Of a DNA stretch of 53,332 nucleotides, positions 6,358-13,342 are shown piece after piece; position 1 is the first letter of the stretch; each line of letters opens with the position of its first letter. The notes under the pieces are model-generated. The model had not been told where the DNA came from. It did not search any database and saw nothing but the letters and a program-made list of their open reading frames with translations. The stretch spans positions 1 to 53,332 of the forward strand of contig JAJFTV010000091.1 of assembly GCA_021372725.1 (NCBI GenBank), written 5' to 3'. This stretch comes from Chloroflexota bacterium. Its GTDB lineage: Bacteria; Chloroflexota; Anaerolineae; Anaerolineales; Anaerolineaceae. The position numbers and the translations under genes are program-made.

Positions 6358-8691
6358 ATGACAGAGACACCCTATTTCCCTGGCATAGACGATATGATCA
6401 ATCTGCCCCAGCCCGAAGATGCCCGCATCTCACCGGATGGGCGACAGGTTGCCTTTACCATCAGCACACCTGATTGGGAGCAGAACGAGCGCATTTCACA
6501 AATCTGGCTGGTTGGCGATAACATACCTGAACCGCGCCAGCTTACCTGGTCCAAAACCGGTAGCTGGATGCCGCGCTGGTCGCCGGATGGGCAAAATTTG
6601 GCTTTTCTTTCCAAACGCGAACAGGATGCTGATCCGCAGATTTATGTGATGTCTCCTTTTGGGGGAGAAGCCCGGCGTTTGACCAGTCTGGAAGGATCGA
6701 TACAGACATTAGCCTGGTCGCCTGATTCGGCTGCGATAGCCTTCACATTCACCGAAAAAGAAACGGAAACAGCCAAAAAACGCAAGGAGAAATTCGGTGA
6801 ATACCGCGTGGAAGATGAAGATTACCAGCGCGCCGGTTTGTGGCTGCTGGCAGTCGGAACCCAAAAGGTGGAACGGCTGACTGGTGAAAAAGATCCTCAT
6901 ATCACTGTCATTGAATGGTCGCCGGATGGGCAAAAAATCCTGCTGGAGACCTACCCTTCGCCCGACATGAAAGAGTATAACAATGCTTCAGTGCAGGTCT
7001 TCGATTTAAAAGACGGCAGCTTGCACCCGCTGGCAGAGCATGGAGCCAGCTCGCCGTATTGGTCACCGGATGGCTCACAGATCGTTTTTGTCCGTATCCC
7101 CGAGCCGCTCAAGGTCAGGAATCTTGAGCTCTGCGTTCTGGGTCTGGCTGGAGGAGAGCCAAAAACCATTTCGCATAGTTTTGACGAGGATACCATATTG
7201 CAAGTATGGAGCCCGGATGGAATCTATTTCAGCGCCATGCAGCGCACCGGCATCCATTTGTTTCGCATCGACCCGGCCAGCGGAGTTTACGAGCAAATCA
7301 CGCCTGCCGATCGCATGGGATGGCTGGCAATGGATTACAGCTTTTCCAGCGATTTCTCGCAAATCGCCACCGCGGCAGCCGACGAAGATCACATAGCCGA
7401 GATCGTACGTATCGATGCCAGAACCCATGCCATCAGCCGCCTGACAAGTTTTGACGAAGCCACCCGCGACTGGCAGATAGGCCGCAAGGAAGTAATCCAA
7501 TGGGCCAGCCAGGATGGAACCCTGATCGAGGGTGTTTTGAGTAAACCGTTCGATTTTGACCCCGCCAAGAAATACCCGCTGCTGGTGGTCATTCATGGCG
7601 GACCCACCTGGTTGTCAGTGATGGGGAAACTGGCCGGCCCGGAATGTCGCTTCTATCCCATCGAACAATGGCTGCAAAAAGGAGCGCTGGTTCTTCAGCC
7701 CAACTATCGCGGCAGCAGCGGCTATGGAGAAAAGTTTCGCCAGTTGAATGTGGGTAACCTGGGCCTGGGCGATTATTGGGACGTGATCTCCGGGGTAGAC
7801 GCCTTGATCGAACACGGCTGGGTGGATAAAGATCGCGTGGGTGCCATGGGCTGGAGCCAGGGTGGTTACATCTCTGCCTTTATCACCACCTACAGTAACC
7901 GCTTCAAAGCCGTCTCGGTGGGGGCAGGAATTTCCAACTGGATCACCTATTACGTTAATACAGACATCCATCCTTTCACCCGTGAATATCTTGAGTCAGT
8001 GCCGTGGGATAACATGGGGGTTTACCAAAAAACCTCCCCGATGACCTATATTAAATCTGCCTGTACGCCCACACTCATCCAACACGGTGAGCAGGACCAA
8101 CGGGTGCCAATCCCCAATGCGTATGAGCTGTACCAGGGTTTACTGGATGTGGGCGTGGAAGCCCGCCTGCAGGTGTTCCCCGGCATGCGTCACTCCAGTA
8201 ACAAGCCGCGTACCCAACGGCGCATCATGCAGAGCAATTTTGAATGGTTCAACAAATGGATCTGGGGCGAGGAGACCGCAGAGGAGACCGCCAAAACAGC
8301 GTATGTCAGTCTGGTGGAAGGCATCAGCGGGAAAGAGGTTGATACCCTTCCGGCCATTCAACGCTACCAGGGGAAGCATTTACAAGAAATTTATCGACAT
8401 GCCCTGCGTGACCAGGTCGATTTTTATATCTTTTCCGGTGAGTTTGGCCTGGTGAGTGTGGATTTTTCCGTCCCGCCGGAGGAACGTCCGCTTTTGGTGG
8501 AGGACCTGTCGGCGATGGCAGTGAATATAACCGAAAAACTGCGTGATGAAGGCATCCGGCGCGTGGTTTTTCATACACCGCCTGCGGAGAAGAATCCCTG
8601 GGTGCTGCTGTATTTGGCTTGCCTTCAGGCCGCTGCGGGTTTGATTGGTAACGTGAAGATTGAGCACGCGGAATATAAAGAAGAAAAATAA
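6358..8691 (+). CDS. S9-family peptidase with C-terminal DUF6884-like extension
   Basis: A 777-residue protein. Residues 1-640 are a second S9 peptidase: SPDGQ-type propeller blades, then a hydrolase domain with HGGPTW, nucleophile S500 in GWSQGGY, D580 in GEQDQRVP and H612 in PGMRHSS. After the usual S9 end (WFNKWIWGEE, about 630-640) there is a linker and about 125 extra residues. These contain YQGKHLQEIYRHA, FYIFSGEFGLVS, and VVFHTP. The order matches DUF6884/YaaA-like domains, which have a D-L-Y-T-G...ILSAKYGLV...pattern. That resemblance was read by eye and is uncertain. No signal peptide is seen. It is co-transcribed with the preceding peptidase. Confidence 0.85.
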   Translation: MTETPYFPGIDDMINLPQPEDARISPDGRQVAFTISTPDWEQNERISQIWLVGDNIPEPRQLTWSKTGSWMPRWSPDGQNLAFLSKREQDADPQIYVMSPFGGEARRLTSLEGSIQTLAWSPDSAAIAFTFTEKETETAKKRKEKFGEYRVEDEDYQRAGLWLLAVGTQKVERLTGEKDPHITVIEWSPDGQKILLETYPSPDMKEYNNASVQVFDLKDGSLHPLAEHGASSPYWSPDGSQIVFVRIPEPLKVRNLELCVLGLAGGEPKTISHSFDEDTILQVWSPDGIYFSAMQRTGIHLFRIDPASGVYEQITPADRMGWLAMDYSFSSDFSQIATAAADEDHIAEIVRIDARTHAISRLTSFDEATRDWQIGRKEVIQWASQDGTLIEGVLSKPFDFDPAKKYPLLVVIHGGPTWLSVMGKLAGPECRFYPIEQWLQKGALVLQPNYRGSSGYGEKFRQLNVGNLGLGDYWDVISGVDALIEHGWVDKDRVGAMGWSQGGYISAFITTYSNRFKAVSVGAGISNWITYYVNTDIHPFTREYLESVPWDNMGVYQKTSPMTYIKSACTPTLIQHGEQDQRVPIPNAYELYQGLLDVGVEARLQVFPGMRHSSNKPRTQRRIMQSNFEWFNKWIWGEETAEETAKTAYVSLVEGISGKEVDTLPAIQRYQGKHLQEIYRHALRDQVDFYIFSGEFGLVSVDFSVPPEERPLLVEDLSAMAVNITEKLRDEGIRRVVFHTPPAEKNPWVLLYLACLQAAAGLIGNVKIEHAEYKEEK

Positions 8692-8749
8692 CAATCCGCG
8701 TACGGTGGAATTCATTTTTCATATTTCGAGTAACAATACTTTACCTCCA

Positions 8750-8972
8750 ATGTCATGCTGAGCGCCAGCGAAGCATCCGCCCAAGGTCTGGTGGAACAAT
8801 TAACCAGATATGGAACAACAATTTCCAGATTGAGATGATTGAGAGGATATTCCCTTGCGCGGATCCCTCACTCCGTTCGGGATGACAATAAGGGAAGCAA
8901 AGAAATGTAGGGATTAATCCGTTCAATCCGTGATCAAAATCCGCTGACAATCTTCGTTCGGGATGACAAAAC
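8750..8972. repeat. Cluster of REP-like intergenic repeats
   Basis: The 347-nt gap between the S9 gene and pheT holds no gene. It contains three related pieces: a unit with GAGCGCCAGCGAAGCATCC (about 8759-8777), a unit GGATCCCTCACTCCGTTCGG followed by GATGACA (about 8861-8887), and a shorter TTCGTTCGGGATGACA copy (about 8953-8968). Such GTCATCCCGAACGGAGTGAGGGATCC-type palindromic pieces are common dispersed extragenic elements. Similar pieces recur at 26511-26590 and about 28345-28365 in this window. Confidence 0.55.
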
Positions 8973-8988
8973 CTGTTGGCATACAAAT

Positions 8989-9014
8989 AGAGGCTGACCT
9001 TTCAGCCAGCCTCT
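8989..9014 (-). terminator. Terminator hairpin after pheT
   Basis: An 8-bp perfect stem (AGAGGCTG at 8989-8996 with CAGCCTCT at 9007-9014) lies 25 nt downstream of the pheT stop on the minus strand, followed by ATTTGTATG. It probably ends the pheST transcript, although the T-tract after the stem is weak. Confidence 0.6.
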
Positions 9015-9038
9015 AAAAAAATCTTCACGAACCTGTCG

Positions 9039-11588
9039 TTAACTGCTTCTCAACACTGCCCCAAGTTCATGCTCCAGCCGACCCACAATCTTGTTGCGAA
9101 TCTTGGCGGCATCCTTGTCGGTGAGGGTGCGTGCATGTGAGATATACGTCAGGCTGTAAGCCAGGCTCTTTTTACCCTCTCCAATCTGCCCGCCGCGGAA
9201 GATGTCAAACAAACGCACACCGGCCAGCATCTCCCCGCCCGTCTCATAGATGATCTGCTCAATCTGTCCATTGGAGATGGTTTCATCCACAATGATGGCA
9301 ATATCTTCGTGAACTGCGGGGTAAACCGGAACCGGGTTGACATCATACTGCCAGGGCGTTGCTTCCAGCAGGACATTCAGCCTGAATTCTGCCGCCAGCA
9401 CAACCGGTTTATCAAAATCAAATTTCTCTTTGACCAGTGGATGGATGATCCCAAAAACACCTGCTTTCTCGCCATTCAACAGCAGGGAGGCATATTTACC
9501 GGGCTGAAATGAGGGGTGTGGCTGTGCCTCGCCTTCTTCAATATGGATTGATTTTGAATGGATATGCAGCCCTTCCAGCATGGCTTCGATGACGCCCTTC
9601 AGGTCATAGAAATCCAGTTCGGCGCCTGCCGGGCGATCCCATGTGCTCTCATCAGTCACTCCGGTCATGGCAATCACCAGGAACGGCTCTTCCTGGGGAA
9701 GCTTTTCGCCGGCGCGCGGCCAGAATACGGGACCAATCTCGAAAAATGCCAGCCGGTCACGCAAACGGCTGTTCCGCTCAAGGATTTCCAGTACAGAAAC
9801 CAGCAGGCTCCTGCGCAGGACTGTTCGATCCTGTGAGATGGGGTTTTCAAGGCGGACATAATCCTGCTGCAGCATTTCGGTACCCGTGGGAAGGATGCGC
9901 GCCTCCCGCTCCGGTGTGGTCATACGATAGGTGATCACCTCCTGCAAACCGAGATCCACCAGCAGATCTTTCAGCCGGTCTTCTTTTTCAAGGGCAGGGT
10001 CATTCTTTTGGTAAGGCAGGGCATCATCCAACTGCTTGCCGGGGATATTCTCATACCCATAAATGCGGGCGATCTCTTCCATGACATCCGCCAGGCCGAT
10101 CAATCCTTCGCCGATATCGATGCGGAAAGCCGGCGACTTGGCGTACACGGTGTCTCCGTCCACACGGCATTCGAATTCAAGGCGCGACAGAATATCCGCA
10201 ATTTCCTGACCGGTTAATTTGATGCCCAGATGCCGGAGTACGTCGGCAGTGGTCACTGCCACAATAGGGTCTTGATAAACACGCGGATATGCATCCACAA
10301 AACCGGTGGCTATCCGGCCACCGCTCCAGGCTGCCATGCGTTCGAGACCCAGTTGTACTGCCTGGATGCACAAGGCGGGGTGAATGCCCCGTTCAAAGCG
10401 GTAAGCTGCTTCAGAGGGGAGTTTTTGCGATTTGACCGTCTTGCGAATGTTGATAAAATTCCATGCCGCGCCTTCCAACAAAATGTTGGTGGTTTGCGGA
10501 ATTACTTCACTCTCCAGGCCGCCCATTACCCCCGCCAATGAAAGCGGACCGGCTGTGTCGGTGACCAGGATGGTGAAATCATCCAGCTTGCGATCGTTAT
10601 TATCGAGCGTGGTCAGCCGCTCGTTTGGGTGGGCGGCACGGGTGATAATGGTGGGAGCTTTTCCGCCGGTCCGTTTTACAAGGGTATCGTAGTCAAACGC
10701 ATGCAGGGGTTCTCCCAGCTCAAGCATCACATAGTTGGTCGCATCCACAATACTGTTGATGGGACGCATCCCGGCCAGAGTGAGACGTAATTGCACCTTG
10801 TAGGGGCTTGGGCGTGCTTCAACACCATTGATCATACCCACCGCAAAGCGCGAATTGAGCTCAGGATCAGAAATCTGAATATTCACCTTGCCGGCGATGG
10901 AAGAGCCGTTGACGGGCTGTGTAAGCTGCGGTTTGCGGAGTGTCTTACCGGTAGCAGCCGCAATTTCGCGCGCCACACCCACCACACAGGCGTTGCGGAT
11001 CATGTTGGGATTGATCTTGATCTCGAACACAGCATCGCCCATGTAATCCACCAGCGGCATGCCGGCCGGCGCATCATCGTCCAGAATAATGATGCCTTCA
11101 TGCTGATCAGAAATTCCGAGCTCCTTTTCAGAACAGGCCATCGAGTACGATTCAACCCCGCGGATCCTGGCGCGCTTGAGGGTGACAAGGTGAAAGCCGG
11201 GTTGGTGACCGTCATAGATCTGTGATCCTTCGGTCGCGTAGGCCACTTTGAGCGGTTTTGCCAATGGGCCCTTGCCTTTATATTCATACAGGTTTGGGGC
11301 ACCTGTCAATACGATCTGTTCCTTATCCCCGTCAAACAGGCGGCACAGAACCAGGCGGTCTGCGTTGGGATGCGGCATGACCTCGTCAATCCGTCCGACA
11401 ATGATCTTTTCGGGGTCCCAGCCAAGACCGCTGAAGCGGGTGGCCAGACGTTCACCCTGTGGCATGGGCAGCCCAACCAGTCTTACTTCTTCCACCTCCA
11501 GTCCCAGCATGGTCAGCAGTTGGGCAAGCTGATTGGTGGAAAGATCGATATCAACGTATTCTTTAATCCAGGAAATGGGGAGCTTCAT
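9039..11588 (-). CDS. pheT: Phenylalanyl-tRNA synthetase beta subunit
   Basis: PheT pairs with PheS in the (alpha-beta)2 enzyme that charges tRNA-Phe. The 849-residue length and domain order are those of bacterial PheT. They comprise the N-terminal B1 segment (MKLPISWIKEYVDI), the EMAP-like tRNA-binding domain (about 45-165), the B3/B4 editing domain with RPINSIVDATNY and ELGEPLHAFD, B5 (about 425-500), the core, and the C-terminal anticodon-binding FDX-ACB domain (PAVHEDIAIIVDE to the end). It lies 18 nt after pheS. Expression should follow the upstream T-box. Confidence 0.97.
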   Translation of the reverse strand: MKLPISWIKEYVDIDLSTNQLAQLLTMLGLEVEEVRLVGLPMPQGERLATRFSGLGWDPEKIIVGRIDEVMPHPNADRLVLCRLFDGDKEQIVLTGAPNLYEYKGKGPLAKPLKVAYATEGSQIYDGHQPGFHLVTLKRARIRGVESYSMACSEKELGISDQHEGIIILDDDAPAGMPLVDYMGDAVFEIKINPNMIRNACVVGVAREIAAATGKTLRKPQLTQPVNGSSIAGKVNIQISDPELNSRFAVGMINGVEARPSPYKVQLRLTLAGMRPINSIVDATNYVMLELGEPLHAFDYDTLVKRTGGKAPTIITRAAHPNERLTTLDNNDRKLDDFTILVTDTAGPLSLAGVMGGLESEVIPQTTNILLEGAAWNFINIRKTVKSQKLPSEAAYRFERGIHPALCIQAVQLGLERMAAWSGGRIATGFVDAYPRVYQDPIVAVTTADVLRHLGIKLTGQEIADILSRLEFECRVDGDTVYAKSPAFRIDIGEGLIGLADVMEEIARIYGYENIPGKQLDDALPYQKNDPALEKEDRLKDLLVDLGLQEVITYRMTTPEREARILPTGTEMLQQDYVRLENPISQDRTVLRRSLLVSVLEILERNSRLRDRLAFFEIGPVFWPRAGEKLPQEEPFLVIAMTGVTDESTWDRPAGAELDFYDLKGVIEAMLEGLHIHSKSIHIEEGEAQPHPSFQPGKYASLLLNGEKAGVFGIIHPLVKEKFDFDKPVVLAAEFRLNVLLEATPWQYDVNPVPVYPAVHEDIAIIVDETISNGQIEQIIYETGGEMLAGVRLFDIFRGGQIGEGKKSLAYSLTYISHARTLTDKDAAKIRNKIVGRLEHELGAVLRSS

Positions 11589-11606
11589 ATTTTCTATTCC
11601 TTTTTC

Positions 11607-12644
11607 CTAAAACTGCTCCAGAAACCGCACATCATTCGCCCAGAAGTAGCGGATGTCTTCAATGTGGTGGCGGAGCATGGTGATCCGCTCGGGGCCCAGA
11701 CCGGCCGCGAAACCGGTGTATTCACGCGGGTCGTAACCGCCATTCATGAGCACGGTGGGGTGCATCATGCCGCAGCCCATGATTTCGAGCCAGCCGGTAT
11801 GCTTGCAAACCGGGCAGCCGGCTCCCTGACAGATAAAACACTCCACATCCATCTCTGCGCTTGGCTCGGTGAACGGGAAGTAATCCGGGCGGAGACGGAT
11901 GCGGACATTATCGCCAAACATGCGCCGTGCAAAATCCTGCAGCGTCCCTTTAAAACCCCGAAAATCGATGCTTTTTCCCACTGCCAGCAGCTCAACCTGG
12001 AAAAACTGGAATTCGGATCGCGAGGTGACCTGCTCGTAGCGATAGCACATACCCGGCAGGATGACACGCACCGGGTCGGGCGCATTCTCCCGCATGGAAT
12101 GAATTTGTCCCGGCGAGGTATGTGTGCGCATGACCACCTCAGGCGTGGTGGTGAAAAAGGTATCCCACATGTCGCGGGCCGGGTGATACTTGGGGATATT
12201 CAGCAGTTCAAAATTGAATTCTTCAGTCTCCACATCCGTGCCGCGATAAACCTGAAAACCCATCTGGCCGAAGATATTGGCAATTTCGCGCAGGGTTTGT
12301 GTGGATGGATGCAGTCTGCCCTTTTCGGGGCGACGGCCGGGTAGAGTGACATCCAGCCGATCCTGCTGAAGGGAACGTTCCAGCGCAGCTTTGCGGATTT
12401 CTTCCAGCCGCTGCTCGTAGCCCTGTTCGAAATTCCTTTTTACCTGGTTGGTCAGCATACCCACTTTGGGGCGCAAGTCAACAGAGAGATCAGGGATTTC
12501 TTTCATCACCTGTAGAACTTCGGACTTTTTACCCAAATAACATGTCCGCCACTCGTTCAGTTGCTGTTCTTCCTGAACGTGTTCCAGGTCTGTAAGACCG
12601 GCCTTTTGAATCTCCTCCAGCTTCTTGACGACTTCTTCCTGCAT
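11607..12644 (-). CDS. pheS: Phenylalanyl-tRNA synthetase alpha subunit
   Basis: The catalytic subunit of phenylalanyl-tRNA synthetase, 345 residues. It has the N-terminal coiled-coil arm (1 to about 85) and the class II core, with HPARDMWDTFF, RTHTSPGQIH (motif 2 region) and GLGPERITMLRHHI (motif 3). A four-cysteine cluster, C-x2-C-x4-C-x2-C (CFICQGAGCPVCKHTG), precedes motif 3, as in many bacterial PheS proteins. GGAGG precedes the ATG at 12644. It is first in the pheST operon and follows a T-box leader. Confidence 0.97.
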   Translation of the reverse strand: MQEEVVKKLEEIQKAGLTDLEHVQEEQQLNEWRTCYLGKKSEVLQVMKEIPDLSVDLRPKVGMLTNQVKRNFEQGYEQRLEEIRKAALERSLQQDRLDVTLPGRRPEKGRLHPSTQTLREIANIFGQMGFQVYRGTDVETEEFNFELLNIPKYHPARDMWDTFFTTTPEVVMRTHTSPGQIHSMRENAPDPVRVILPGMCYRYEQVTSRSEFQFFQVELLAVGKSIDFRGFKGTLQDFARRMFGDNVRIRLRPDYFPFTEPSAEMDVECFICQGAGCPVCKHTGWLEIMGCGMMHPTVLMNGGYDPREYTGFAAGLGPERITMLRHHIEDIRYFWANDVRFLEQF

Positions 12645-12704
12645 ACTGCCTCCTGTTTTGACTGCATCAGTAATTAGGCCATTACCGGCTACAATATTTC
12701 ATCA

Positions 12705-12984
12705 CCAAACAATAAACCCCATCCCAAGGGACGGGGTTTTCCGCGGTACCACCCTTTTTAGCTGTTCACACAGCTCACTTGACCCAACAGCCAAAATGGC
12801 GATTGGCGGTGCATGATAACGCTGCACCGGGCGTCCCGGATTACTGGCCGAATTCTGCGTTCCCCCGGGCGGCTCGAGAGGGAACTTCAACCGGTTTCCA
12901 TCCCGCCGGGGTCTCAGTCTCAGCTCCGGCGTCCCTGTTGACTTTCGCCTGTTTACTTTCCTCTGTCCTGGCCTTTTTTATTGT
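12705..12984 (-). ncRNA. T-box leader of pheST (tRNA-Phe sensing)
   Basis: The minus-strand leader contains the T-box core AGGGTGGTACCGCGG (12741-12755), which pairs with the tRNA acceptor end in the antiterminator. It is followed by a terminator stem (12717-12736, nine pairs with one G-U) and a T-rich stretch (12705-12716). Upstream is a long stem I region. A candidate specifier codon TTC for phenylalanine lies at 12882-12884 within GAAGTTCC. Uncharged tRNA-Phe should favour antitermination and raise pheST expression. The T-box motif is unmistakable; the specifier position was assigned by eye. Confidence 0.88.
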
Positions 12985-12990
12985 GACTTT

Positions 12991-13019
12991 ATTATGCCAT
13001 GATTAAAGAATAATTTCAA
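12991..13019 (-). promoter_or_regulatory. Promoter of the T-box/pheST transcript
   Basis: The minus strand has TTGAAA (13014-13019) and CATAAT (12991-12996) with a 17-nt spacer. The predicted start near 12984 lies just upstream of T-box stem I, as expected. Confidence 0.65.
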
Positions 13020-13235
13020 GGAACGTTCTTTGTCGTGTCAGCGATTGATCTCCAATGGGCAACTAAGCGTCAAATCGGAATTCGTCCCAACTGATTTTAC
13101 TTTTAGTATACGGGTAATTCAATGCTTGAGATTACCCAAAAGAGCACTGAAACCCGCCTTACACTTTTTCTCTCGTCTTGGATTATGTATAAAAGTCGTT
13201 TTAGTCAAAAGAATACAATAGTTAAATAATAACTT

Positions 13236-13269
13236 CAGCAGTCCGAGGGCTTTTCCACACGGACCGCTG
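13236..13269. terminator. Hairpin downstream of the modular lipoprotein gene
   Basis: CAGCAGTCCG (13236-13245) pairs with CGGACCGCTG (13260-13269), with one non-canonical position. On the plus strand TTTTGTTTG follows; on the minus strand it is about 75 nt downstream of the stop at 13343. It probably terminates the lipoprotein mRNA. The rest of 13020-13342 shows no convincing gene. Confidence 0.45.
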
Positions 13270-13342
13270 TTTTGTTTGATTGTTCTGACTGTTTTACACA
13301 GTCATTTTCGATAAAAAGAATTTCCTGATTTAGTAATATGAA

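Noticed and set aside
11370..12344. 324-codon plus-strand frame across pheT and pheS
   Set aside because: Shadow of the two synthetase genes; the encoded sequence has no recognisable fold and no start signal.
13030..13221. 63-codon plus-strand frame in the gap after the T-box region
   Set aside because: No binding site, no conserved-looking pattern; likely chance.
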